The notes below the pieces were generated by a model. It saw only the letters and a list, made by a program, of their open reading frames with translations, ran no database searches and had not been told where the DNA came from. The position numbers and the translations under genes are program-made. A stretch of DNA of 33,369 nucleotides from a virus: the IMG/VR virus record IMGVR_UViG_3300003873_000092, positions 1 to 33,369 of that record; one strand, written 5' to 3'. Shown here piece by piece: positions 1-5,645 of the stretch (position 1 is its first letter; every line of letters starts with the position of its first letter).

Positions 1-158
1 AGCTTCATAACTTCAAACATACTCACTTGTGCAGGGTCTATGAAAAGCTCTTTACTGACTCCACTAGCCATAACAGCATTGAGGTCAATAGAGCCATAGT
101 CATTCGCTGTAAGTATGCTCCCAAGAACTAAAAGTCTTATCTGCTCTAAATTATTCAT
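1..158 (-). CDS. DnaB-type replicative helicase, N-terminal fragment (runs off left edge)
   Basis: Reading leftwards from an ATG at 156-158, the frame stays open to the window edge and gives 52 residues. They begin MNNLEQIRLLVLGSIL and continue with a pattern (LGSIL, a short Asn/Asp turn, then a hydrophobic helix ending F-I-D...FEVMK) that resembles the N-terminal helical domain of DnaB-family replicative helicases. Its start overlaps the stop of the upstream HTH gene by 8 bp, so the two are translationally coupled. A replicative helicase at the end of this operon would load at the phage/plasmid origin. The ATPase domain lies outside the window, so the call rests on the N-domain pattern and the context only. 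Confidence 0.5.
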   Translation of the reverse strand, partial: MNNLEQIRLLVLGSILTANDYGSIDLNAVMASGVSKELFIDPAQVSMFEVMK

Positions 159-348
159 GTACCATCCCCTCTGCTTCAAAGCTGTGTCTGTCCAGCCATT
201 CATAAATTTTCTTGCGTGAGTAAAATATAAAACCGCCTATTTTAGAGTAGGGTATAGTTTTTTCACTTCTGTATTTTGCCTGTGTACTTTTTGCTATACC
301 AAACTCCTCTTCGAGTGTTTGTGTATTGAGCCAGTTACCATCTTTCAT
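151..348 (-). CDS. Small helix-turn-helix DNA-binding protein (excisionase/AlpA-like)
   Basis: This 65-residue protein has the layout of the HTH_17/excisionase group. A predicted helix-turn-helix (LEEEFGIAKSTQAKYR) is followed by a small wing (IPYSKIGGFIFYSRKKIYEWL), in which the YSRKKI segment matches the usual 'F.r.dI..wl' ending. Proteins of this type act as excisionases, as activators of phage genes, or as accessory origin binders. Its start overlaps the stop of the 146-residue gene and its stop overlaps the helicase start. It is thus embedded in the replication operon rather than next to an integrase, which favours an origin or regulatory role. The specific function is inferred. Confidence 0.6.
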   Translation of the reverse strand: MKDGNWLNTQTLEEEFGIAKSTQAKYRSEKTIPYSKIGGFIFYSRKKIYEWLDRHSFEAEGMVHE

Positions 349-788
349 TAGTAAAACCCCACTTTCAAATCAGCTATAAGTTTGCAATGAACAATGTTAT
401 GAGCATCTTGCATATTTGCCAAAAATGGCTGATAGTTCATCATAAGCTCTTTTACATCTTTTTCAAGTCGTATAAAGTGCATCCCTTTGATGGTTATATA
501 GTCAAACCATCGCTCACCGATGTTCTTCATAAACTCTATACGGCTTAAAAATATCTCTTTTCTTACACATAGCGCATCTGCCAACTCTCCAACAGGAACA
601 TAATCATCAAGATTTGTGACTTCATTTTGAGATTTTTCGCATAAAGCATCTCTGTAAATATAAGAGTTATGACGAATAACAAAAACCTTTTCAGGATAGA
701 GTTTTTTCAACTCATCAGAACTATGTTCTACTTCTTTTATATCATCCACCTCTTTTAAAAGTGCCATCCCATCAAGTACTCGTATCAT
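348..788 (-). CDS. Hypothetical protein in the replication operon
   Basis: This 146-residue protein is not recognised. It is soluble, with an N-terminal stretch of acidic helices and a central part (VPVGELADALCVRKEIFLSR) that may form a helix-turn-helix. Later comes a segment (WFDYITIKGMHFIRL) like the wing region of small HTH proteins that read a lysine/arginine-rich recognition helix. Both ends overlap neighbouring genes by a few bases, ATGA/TAATG style, so it is co-translated with the winged-helix protein and the small HTH protein. A role in origin recognition or helicase loading is plausible from position only. Confidence 0.55.
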   Translation of the reverse strand: MIRVLDGMALLKEVDDIKEVEHSSDELKKLYPEKVFVIRHNSYIYRDALCEKSQNEVTNLDDYVPVGELADALCVRKEIFLSRIEFMKNIGERWFDYITIKGMHFIRLEKDVKELMMNYQPFLANMQDAHNIVHCKLIADLKVGFY

Positions 789-1414
789 GTGTAAAGTCCT
801 CTTGAATTATTTTCGCCGACATTTGCGTGAAACTTTTTATAATTTCTGCACCATGTTGAATATGCACTAATCCAGTTAGCAAAACTATTTCCATTCTTTG
901 AGTGGTGTTCAAGGAAAAGCTCAAACTCGCTAAAAGGTACTTTATGCTTTTCACTCATAGTTTTTGCACGAGCTGACAATACATCAAGATATTCTTGCTT
1001 CAAATTTTCAAGTCTCGTTTTTTTCTGAAGCGATAAAATTGGTTTTTTTCTTATTTTGTTGTTAGTCTGAACATTCTCTTTTATTTCATTTTGCGATGAT
1101 GATGTCATGTAAGATATAGCTTTATCTGTGAAAGTATAGGCAGGTAGCATATTATTTCCATTACTTTTAACAAGTTCTGCATCGACAAGCTCACTAATGC
1201 AACGTGAAAGTGTCCGTTTGCTTTTTATAAAATAAGGAATTTGAGCAAGAACCATTTTTTGATATAAAATAGTGTACCGCTCATTTTCTATCATAATCTG
1301 TTCTATGTAAGGAAGTGCCATTAACTGCCTAAAAGTCTCAAAGACAACAAGAGCATTACCGCTCAAATTCTCTTTTTTCGCCATATTTTGGTTAATGTAC
1401 AAATTATATATCAT
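785..1414 (-). CDS. Winged-helix protein, candidate replication initiator or helicase loader
   Basis: The protein has 209 residues. Residues about 20-105 form a winged-helix-like unit: a helical start (ALVVFETFRQLMALPYIEQI), then a segment typical of replication-module HTH proteins (FIKSKRTLSRCISELVDAEL), then a short wing. The C-terminal half is basic and helical. It is the second gene of the minus-strand operon that ends in a DnaB-like helicase, the position usually held by an initiator or loader. The start is uncertain: ATG at 1414 or an internal ATG at about 1384 (MAKKEN), neither with a strong Shine-Dalgarno. Its last codons contain one degenerate copy of the iteron-like repeat (814-825). 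Function is inferred from fold pattern and context. Confidence 0.55.
   Translation of the reverse strand: MIYNLYINQNMAKKENLSGNALVVFETFRQLMALPYIEQIMIENERYTILYQKMVLAQIPYFIKSKRTLSRCISELVDAELVKSNGNNMLPAYTFTDKAISYMTSSSQNEIKENVQTNNKIRKKPILSLQKKTRLENLKQEYLDVLSARAKTMSEKHKVPFSEFELFLEHHSKNGNSFANWISAYSTWCRNYKKFHANVGENNSRGLYT
814..825 (+). repeat. Iteron-like core, degenerate copy in the 3' end of a gene
   Basis: CGCCGACATTTG matches the core CGCCGNCATTTG of the intergenic repeats, in the same orientation as the copies at 2343-2486. It falls in the last codons of the winged-helix gene, where it encodes A-N-V-G-E on the minus strand. Confidence 0.55.
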
Positions 1415-1416
1415 AA

Positions 1417-1641
1417 CTATTTTTCGCCGTCATTTGCATTTTTTTTACATCGTGTTACAGAAGCAATATAATCCTCAATATTCTTCTTAGAAAATCTAAC
1501 ATTAGCTCGTATCTTCAAATATTCAATGTCACCGGCCCTAACAAGCCTATCAACAGTCACATAACTTATATTCAAAATGATTGCTAATTCTGTTTTTGTT
1601 ACAGGAACTGCAAAACATTCTTTTTTTTGTTCAAATTCCAT
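1417..1641 (-). CDS. Small HTH protein, Cro/Cox or excisionase-like
   Basis: This 74-residue protein is an HTH_17-type DNA-binding protein. The recognisable part is TKTELAIILNISYVTVDRLV (helix-turn-helix) followed by DIEYLKIRANVRFSKKNIEDYI, the typical wing and final helix. It is the first gene of the minus-strand replication operon and is transcribed divergently from the CI-type repressor. This is the place of Cro or Cox in temperate phage switches, so it may counteract the repressor or act at excision or the origin. An AAGGGG ribosome-binding site precedes the ATG. Its last codons (ANDGEK) are encoded by a degenerate iteron-like repeat at 1425-1436. Confidence 0.65.
   Translation of the reverse strand: MEFEQKKECFAVPVTKTELAIILNISYVTVDRLVRAGDIEYLKIRANVRFSKKNIEDYIASVTRCKKNANDGEK
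1425..1436 (+). repeat. Iteron-like core, degenerate copy in the 3' end of a gene
   Basis: CGCCGTCATTTG is a second degenerate copy of the repeat core. It forms the end of the small HTH gene (encoding A-N-D-G-E on the minus strand) and lies just before the start of the winged-helix gene. Confidence 0.55.
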
Positions 1642-1652
1642 TTAAGCCCCTT

Positions 1653-1716
1653 ACACTTATAGTTTAGTTATAATATAACTATTAAGTGTGTCATTGTAGT
1701 ACAAAAAATACTACAA
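1653..1716. promoter_or_regulatory. Divergent operator/promoter region of the lysogeny switch
   Basis: The gap between the Cro/Cox-like gene (minus) and the repressor gene (plus) holds two strong palindromes. TAGTTATA-A-TATAACTA (1665-1681) is perfect and is itself flanked by ACACTTA (1653-1659) and TAAGTGT (1683-1689). TTGTAGTA-N7-TACTACAA (1694-1716) is also perfect. A consensus -10 hexamer TATAAT (1669-1674) lies inside the first palindrome, so a protein bound there would cover a promoter. By analogy with other temperate phages these are operators for the adjacent CI-type repressor and/or its antagonist. Binding is inferred. Confidence 0.65.
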
Positions 1717-1736
1717 GTCAATACTAGGAGTATAAA

Positions 1737-2150
1737 ATGTTTGAATTTAATGAAATAATGGGTAGATTAAAAACTTATTATGCTGCATCAACAAATAAAG
1801 AAGTAGCTAAAAAGCTTGCTATTGACTACAATACTATGAAAGGGTGGGGCAGTAGAAAAAAAGTAGCAATAAGCACAATTATAGAACTTTTAGGTGATGA
1901 GCCTATAAATTTAACATGGTTGATTCATGGAAAAGGAAATATGAAAATAGGTGAGAGTGATGAGATTCTTGATGCGCTGAGTAAAATTGAACTTGTCCTA
2001 GAAAAAAATATTGATCCTAAAATAATCTCACTCATAAGTGAAGATGAAAAACTCCAAGAACTTGTATCACTTTTACCTTATGCAACAGATGAGTTCACAG
2101 AGCAGCTAATACATAGGCTTGAAGAATTTAAAAAGCTCTCTGAAATTTAA
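1737..2150 (+). CDS. CI-type phage repressor
   Basis: The protein has 137 residues. The N-terminal domain (residues about 5-70) matches the Phage_CI_repr helix-turn-helix family: a first helix (MGRLKTYYAAS), NKEVAKKLAIDYNTMKGW as the helix-turn-helix, and the characteristic ending LTWLIHGKGNM. The C-terminal part is a short acidic helical region, much too small for the LexA-like protease domain of lambda CI. Dimerisation is therefore presumably through these helices, and induction would not be by RecA-stimulated self-cleavage. It has a good ribosome-binding site (AGGAG, about 7 bases upstream). It probably silences the divergent replication operon by binding the adjacent palindromes. Confidence 0.75.
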   Translation: MFEFNEIMGRLKTYYAASTNKEVAKKLAIDYNTMKGWGSRKKVAISTIIELLGDEPINLTWLIHGKGNMKIGESDEILDALSKIELVLEKNIDPKIISLISEDEKLQELVSLLPYATDEFTEQLIHRLEEFKKLSEI

Positions 2151-2167
2151 AAAGAAGTGTCCATATA

Positions 2168-2191
2168 TATACTCTTTGTAAAAAGAGTATA
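2168..2191 (+). terminator. Hairpin after the repressor gene
   Basis: A perfect 10-bp stem, TATACTCTTT with AAAGAGTATA and a GTAA loop, begins 17 bp after the repressor stop codon. There is no clean T-run, only an AT-rich tail, so it may be a weak or bidirectional terminator or an mRNA-stabilising hairpin. Confidence 0.5.
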
Positions 2192-2338
2192 GGTATTATA
2201 TATATACACGCCATTTTTACCCCACTAAAATAAAAGTTAGTAACGCCAAAAATGCACCACTAATCTAAAAGATAACTTAAATAAAAACAACTCTGACACT
2301 AAAAACAAAGTAATATAAAACCTACTAATTAACTAAAA

Positions 2339-2358
2339 AACTCGCCGCCATTTGAAAA
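2339..2358 (+). repeat. Iteron-like 20-bp repeat, copy 1
   Basis: AACTCGCCGCCATTTGAAAA. Two further same-strand exact copies follow (2393-2412 and 2471-2490) and an inverted copy lies at 3275-3293. The spacing between copies is irregular (54 and 78 bp), unlike the 20-22 bp pitch of classical iterons. Confidence 0.75.
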
Positions 2359-2392
2359 AATATCCAAAAACGAAGTAAGATTATACCATCAA

Positions 2393-2412
2393 AACTCGCC
2401 GCCATTTGAAAA
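2393..2412 (+). repeat. Iteron-like 20-bp repeat, copy 2
   Basis: Exact copy of AACTCGCCGCCATTTGAAAA. Its GC-rich core stands out sharply in otherwise AT-rich sequence. It is followed by TTTTT. Confidence 0.75.
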
Positions 2413-2470
2413 TTTTTAACCCAGAAACGAACTCATATTATAGTTCTAAATCTGCCAAAGCACAAGGCGA

Positions 2471-2490
2471 AACTCGCCGCCATTTGAAAA
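2471..2490 (+). repeat. Iteron-like 20-bp repeat, copy 3
   Basis: Third exact copy of AACTCGCCGCCATTTGAAAA, again followed by a T-tract. It is preceded by AAGGCGA. Confidence 0.75.
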
Positions 2491-2569
2491 TTTTTTGAAG
2501 ATAAAATAGTCCTCATTATAGGAAATAAATGCCTCGTAACTGTATCTGCAGCAGTAGCTACTACTAATT

Positions 2570-2614
2570 CAATAATTTATTGTATTATTAGAGTAGATCT
2601 CAATAATTTATTGT
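2570..2614. repeat. AT-rich palindromic direct repeats
   Basis: CAATAATTTATTGT occurs twice in this stretch. Its CAATAA-T-TTATTG part is itself a perfect palindrome. The two copies flank AGTAGATCT and are followed by GCATATAT repeated twice. The stretch could be an unwinding element or a binding site in the candidate origin. Confidence 0.45.
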
Positions 2615-2645
2615 GCATATATCGCATATATGGTTCAGAGAGCAA

Positions 2646-2666
2646 CCCACGTGGGGATTACCCCAC
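2646..2666. other. GC-rich alternate hairpin in the gene-free region
   Basis: The segment GTGGGG (2651-2656) can pair with CCCCAC (2661-2666) across an ATTA loop, or with the preceding CCCAC (2646-2650). Two mutually exclusive hairpins are therefore possible. This is a notable GC island within AT-rich DNA. Its function (single-strand initiation structure, terminator or other) is unknown. Confidence 0.4.
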
Positions 2667-3274
2667 CCCCTCATTATCTCAGATTCAAAAACAACTTTTT
2701 ATACACCACTCAGATACATCAACAAGGTCACATCTGCAACACACACAAGCTCATACTTCTAATACACACAACTATCATATTCATTCTAAAACTCTCTAAC
2801 CTTAAGCCATATTCCACCAAAACAGCACTCTAACCTTAAACAATCGCTAAAACTTAAAGATTTACGCAATAAACTTAAACAAAAGATATTAAAATATTTA
2901 AAAAAATATGTTTTGACCACTTCGACCAAATTTCGTCAGCACCAACAAAAATCAATCAGTTGTCAAGGATTTCTTAACAACTCACGAAAATACTCTGCAA
3001 AAAGACAAAACAAGTTCCATCAACTGGCAAAAAACTCAATCAGATAATCCAACTATCAGGAATTTCCCAACAGTTCAACGAGCAAACCGAACCCGAAACC
3101 TACGGAAAAATATCCAAAAACCAAACTCGCCCACCACTTCCTTCGTAAAAATGTGCATTTCCACGAGTGTTTATCTCTCATAGCTTCAAGTTCAACTCTT
3201 TTATTTAATTGTTCATCTCTTTCAAGTTCAACATCTTAGAGAAAATCGAAAATAGTCCAAAAACCCTAAAAAAA

Positions 3275-3293
3275 TTTCAAATGGCGGCGAGTT
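3275..3293 (-). repeat. Iteron-like repeat, inverted copy
   Basis: TTTCAAATGGCGGCGAGTT is the reverse complement of 19 of the 20 bases of the repeat at 2339-2490. It marks the far side of the gene-free region, so direct and inverted copies face each other across about 0.8 kb. Confidence 0.7.
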
Positions 3294-3350
3294 TTGTGTA
3301 GGTGGTGGAGTTGCGCAGATGGATGGTGAATTGTTTGAAAGTGGCTGTTT

Positions 3351-3391
3351 TAGGGCTTTTTGTTGGAAAAATAGGCTCAAATAAAGCCCTA
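3351..3391 (-). terminator. Hairpin downstream of the exported-protein operon
   Basis: TAGGGCTTT (3351-3359) and AAAGCCCTA (3383-3391) form a perfect 9-bp stem around a 23-nt loop. It is 65 bp past the stop of the minus-strand gene 3456-3821. Part of it (3377-3393) is repeated exactly inside the small terminase gene. Terminator function is a guess from position. Confidence 0.35.
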
Positions 3392-3455
3392 CAAGGACTT
3401 TTTACACTTCAAGAGGTACATTAGCACTACTAAAAGCGTTTTAGAGATTTGGTGT

Positions 3456-3821
3456 TTAGAACTTGAGGTTTTTATAGAGCATTGTAGGGTCTGAGTTATC
3501 AACTGTATGATGCCCGTCCGTTGAACCTGTATGAGCTGATATTCCACTATCTTTATGATGTGCAGGCTTACCAGTTGCAAAACTGTTCCATTCGGCTACT
3601 GCATCATTGACAGCTCTTATCTCACGGTCTGCAATAGCTCTATGCTCTCTTATAAAGTCGTTCATACAAGCTTGATACCTACTGACATCTTCATTGTAGT
3701 TTCTCACGGCTCTATTGTCATCAAATGCAGTAGGTTTGATAGGTCTTGCACATTGTGGTTTAATTTCACTTGCGTGAAGAGCTGAGAGCGCAGCAAGTGT
3801 TAGAAGTATGTTTTTTATCAT
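3456..3821 (-). CDS. Exported protein of unknown function
   Basis: This 121-residue protein has a clear Sec signal peptide (MIKNILLTLAALSALHAS, likely cleaved after ALHA). The mature part starts with a Cys-containing proline-rich stretch (QCARPIKP). A helical segment with a second Cys (YNEDVSRYQACMNDFIREH) follows, then a polar His/Gly/Ser-rich tail. The two Cys could form one periplasmic disulfide, and the pattern resembles small secreted proteins common in Proteobacteria. It is expressed from the lysogenic side, downstream of a second exported protein and a private HTH regulator. This suggests a lysogenic-conversion or superinfection-exclusion role. Function is not known. Confidence 0.6.
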   Translation of the reverse strand: MIKNILLTLAALSALHASEIKPQCARPIKPTAFDDNRAVRNYNEDVSRYQACMNDFIREHRAIADREIRAVNDAVAEWNSFATGKPAHHKDSGISAHTGSTDGHHTVDNSDPTMLYKNLKF

Positions 3822-3840
3822 GTCTTTATCCTTATTGGCT

Positions 3841-4176
3841 TTATTTTATATTACAAGCTACATTAACAGCAGCTAAAGCAGATATATATTCATCTTGCTC
3901 CTGCTTTTTTAATGATCCTATTACAATTGCAGCTCTATGTGCAATTTCTTTGACCTGTAATGACTCTTTGCATTCGTCATATTTATTAGAAGAGTCAAGA
4001 ACTGCTCTAACATATCCTTTAAACTCAAAATAATCAAAAGCAGTTCCAAGATTATTGATATAATCAAAATCTTCACTATACGCACTTTCATAATTATGTG
4101 CGAGAATGTAAATGTTTTTATTTTGTGCAAATAAAATTGAAGCAGATAACATAAGCAGTATAATTGTCTTACTCAT
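3841..4176 (-). CDS. Exported protein, possibly Rap1a/Tai-like
   Basis: The protein has 111 residues, with a signal peptide (MSKTIILLMLSASILFAQ, cleavage near the FAQ). The mature domain is helical and carries the pattern FKGYVRAVLDS...Cys...(22 residues)...helix...VACNIK. This resembles the Rap1a/Tai immunity fold (a GY-x-GVLDS helix and two Cys joined by a disulfide), a family that protects the periplasm from type VI amidase effectors. The match is by eye and weak. A lysozyme/endolysin inhibitor or another exclusion factor is equally possible. Its start overlaps the stop of the HTH gene by 8 bp, so the two are one transcription unit. Confidence 0.5.
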   Translation of the reverse strand: MSKTIILLMLSASILFAQNKNIYILAHNYESAYSEDFDYINNLGTAFDYFEFKGYVRAVLDSSNKYDECKESLQVKEIAHRAAIVIGSLKKQEQDEYISALAAVNVACNIK

Positions 4177-4375
4177 CTTGAACTACTTTATCACTAATCA
4201 TACTTTTTAATTCAATGAGCTTTTTAATTCTATGTATATCCAAGTCATTTACTTTACAAAAAGCACCTATTTTTACTAAATCAAGCAATTCAGGATGATT
4301 TGTTCTCCAGTTCTTGATAGTACCCTCTTTTTTTCCTAGCATCTCTGCGATGTCTCTATATAATACATTTTTCAT
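4169..4375 (-). CDS. Small HTH regulator of the exported-protein operon
   Basis: This 68-residue protein is essentially a helix-turn-helix (VLYRDIAEMLGKKEGTIKNWRTNHPELLDLV) followed by a short second helical part (CKVNDLDIHRIKKLIELKS). The pattern is that of phage Cro/CI-like and toxin-antitoxin regulators. It heads the minus-strand operon with the two exported proteins. It faces the early operon across a 150-bp region carrying long inverted repeats, so it probably represses one or both divergent promoters. Confidence 0.6.
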   Translation of the reverse strand: MKNVLYRDIAEMLGKKEGTIKNWRTNHPELLDLVKIGAFCKVNDLDIHRIKKLIELKSMISDKVVQDE

Positions 4376-4412
4376 GCTTCAATTTTAACAAAAATCACTA
4401 ATAAATTAACTT

Positions 4413-4508
4413 AAACATATTAAAGTCACTATATTATTACCTTTTTAATATGTTTTTAAGGTAACTAATAATAAACTTTCAACATATCAAGTCATTAATA
4501 AGTGACTT
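4413..4508. promoter_or_regulatory. Divergent operator region
   Basis: AAACATATTAAA (4413-4424) and TTTAATATGTTT (4444-4455) are perfect 12-bp inverted arms separated by 19 bp. AAGTCACT (4423-4430) and its complement AGTGACTT (4501-4508) form another inverted pair, and a degenerate copy AAGTCATT lies between them. The region separates the HTH regulator (minus) from the early operon (plus), so it is the likely operator of both. Confidence 0.55.
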
Positions 4509-4525
4509 AAACAAAGGAAAACAAA

Positions 4526-4645
4526 ATGTTATCTCAAAATTTAAACGAAGTTAGAATGATTGTCGAATACGCATTTATTGCAGTTCCAACACTGTTCTTT
4601 ATAGTTCAGGCATACAAAATTTATTCAGCAGCAAAAGGAGCGTAA
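4526..4645 (+). CDS. 39-residue single-span membrane protein
   Basis: The frame reads MLSQNLNEVRMIVEYAFIAV and continues PTLFFIVQAYKIYSAAKGA, then TAA. A hydrophobic segment of about 17 residues (about 12-28) is followed by a Lys-containing polar tail, which suggests a single transmembrane helix. AAAGGA precedes the ATG at about 9 bases, and the next gene starts 1 bp after the stop. It is the first gene of the early plus-strand operon. Candidates are a small host-membrane takeover peptide, a holin-like peptide or an exclusion peptide. No family was recognised. Confidence 0.5.
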   Translation: MLSQNLNEVRMIVEYAFIAVPTLFFIVQAYKIYSAAKGA

Positions 4646-4646
4646 G

Positions 4647-4940
4647 ATGAGAAATTCTACTAATTTTAAAAGTTTTGATTATGGTGTGTTTGAAAAAAAT
4701 GGTTTTAGAATTGAATACTTCGGACAAGATTGTATTCCTGAGCGAAACATCATTTTAAAATTTGTAATAAAAAATGAGTTTGGAAATAGAACTATTGACT
4801 TAACTACAATAGAAGAAACAGCTTATATCGACAAAAGATTACATGAGAAATTCAGACAAGATGAACTTGAAAAAGGTGAAATTGATATAAAGATTATAAA
4901 TGATTTCATAGCACAAACATACTATGAAATGATGATGTGA
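4647..4940 (+). CDS. Hypothetical early protein
   Basis: This 97-residue soluble protein is not recognised. It has an aromatic N-terminal beta-rich part (FKSFDYGVFEKNGFRIEYF), a Glu/Lys-rich middle and a short hydrophobic end. It lies 1 bp after the membrane peptide gene, with an AAAGGAG ribosome-binding site inside the end of that gene. It is clearly cotranscribed in the early operon. Confidence 0.5.
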   Translation: MRNSTNFKSFDYGVFEKNGFRIEYFGQDCIPERNIILKFVIKNEFGNRTIDLTTIEETAYIDKRLHEKFRQDELEKGEIDIKIINDFIAQTYYEMMM

Positions 4941-4960
4941 AAAACAGGAGAAATAAAAAG

Positions 4961-5350
4961 ATGAACTACTACGAATATAAACAACAAAGAGAAGCGCAGG
5001 TGTCGGAACTATTTGACAAATATGAAGTATTTTTTGCTTTTAGTAAATCACAATTGCAAGAACATAAAAAAGAGGGAGTGAAATATTACTCTCTTGATGG
5101 TGGCATGTTCATACCTCAAGATAATTATGACCCATTTAATGAAGAGTTTGAAAGAGTAGAAGATGATTATATGGCTAAGGCGAAAGAGATATTCACACCA
5201 GAAGAGATAATACGGTATGAACTTGCAAATCATGAGTATTGTATTACATATGATTTAACAGACACGAAAGAAGTGTTAGAAGAATTTAACTTCAGTGATG
5301 AAAATTATAGAGCAGCGATAAAAGAGTATTTATCTGACTGCGAATCTTAA
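4961..5350 (+). CDS. Hypothetical early protein, acidic
   Basis: I chose the ATG at 4961 (MNYYEYKQQREAQ) because AGGAG sits 11 bases upstream. The longer frame from a GTG at 4937 would begin inside that ribosome-binding site. The 129-residue acidic protein contains FAFSKSQLQE, then YYSLDGGMFIPQDN and, near its end, IIRYELANHEYCITYDLTDT. That architecture recalls an uncharacterised family carried by phages and mobile elements, but I cannot name its function. It is in the early operon. Confidence 0.55.
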   Translation: MNYYEYKQQREAQVSELFDKYEVFFAFSKSQLQEHKKEGVKYYSLDGGMFIPQDNYDPFNEEFERVEDDYMAKAKEIFTPEEIIRYELANHEYCITYDLTDTKEVLEEFNFSDENYRAAIKEYLSDCES

Positions 5351-5369
5351 AAAGGGAGGTAAACAAAAA

Positions 5370-5453
5370 ATGGCAAAGTTAGTAAAAAAAGCAGACACAC
5401 TGTTCCAGAAGTTTGAAGACAAGATGGAACAGTGGGCTGAAAAACTCTTCTAA
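5370..5453 (+). CDS. 27-residue amphipathic peptide
   Basis: This very short frame (MAKLVKKADTLFQKFEDKME, ending QWAEKLF) has a strong ribosome-binding site (GGGAGG, about 10 bases upstream). The spacing to the next gene is tight (stop at 5453, next ATG at 5464). The sequence is a charged amphipathic helix. Good start signals and operon spacing make it a likely gene. No function was recognised. Confidence 0.45.
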   Translation: MAKLVKKADTLFQKFEDKMEQWAEKLF

Positions 5454-5463
5454 GGAGCAGAAG

Positions 5464-5628
5464 ATGAGAAGCATTATACCATCTTCTATAAGAGATATAA
5501 AGAAAATGTTTGCAAAAGAGCATGTAACAGTCATAGGCTCACTCTTTGGAACAAAGTACATTGATCCAAAGACTGGTAAAGAGATGAACAAGTATATGGC
5601 TCAGAAGTATTTGAGGGGTGAATATTAA
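5464..5628 (+). CDS. 54-residue hypothetical protein
   Basis: The start at 5464 is supported by AAGGAG 9 bases upstream; an earlier in-frame ATG at 5413 lies inside the preceding small gene. The protein is basic, with a helical start (RSIIPSSIRDIKKMFAKE), a short beta-hairpin (VTVIGSLFGTKYIDPKTG) and a helical end (EMNKYMAQKYLRGEY). It is probably a nucleic-acid-associated early protein. No family was recognised. Confidence 0.45.
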   Translation: MRSIIPSSIRDIKKMFAKEHVTVIGSLFGTKYIDPKTGKEMNKYMAQKYLRGEY

Positions 5629-5645
5629 AAAAATACTCAACAGGC

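Larger units (their letters stand above)
2151..3455. other. Long gene-free region, candidate replication origin
   Basis: About 1.3 kb separates the repressor gene from the exported-protein genes. The only open frames (about 2611-2833) are two overlapping frames with proline/histidine/serine-rich composition and no recognisable start context, and I treat them as spurious. The region contains four copies of an iteron-like repeat, a 16-bp repeat AAAAATATCCAAAAAC (2356-2371 and 3106-3121) next to repeat material, AT-only tracts (for example around 2885-2908) and several hairpins. It lies directly behind the replication operon. An origin of replication is the simplest reading. No perfect DnaA box was seen here. 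Confidence 0.5.

Noticed and set aside
2339-2490. CRISPR array
   Set aside because: Only three short direct repeats with irregular spacing, no palindromic repeat of CRISPR length, and no cas genes.
2611-2833. Two overlapping frames of 62 and 67 residues in the gene-free region
   Set aside because: Pro/His/Thr-rich, mutually overlapping, with no ribosome-binding site and no family pattern.
3389-3580. 63-residue minus-strand frame overlapping the exported-protein gene
   Set aside because: A shadow of the 121-residue gene, which has a clear signal peptide in its own frame.
4937-4960. GTG start at 4937 for the gene at 4961
   Set aside because: It would start inside the likely ribosome-binding site; the ATG at 4961 has AGGAG at proper spacing.
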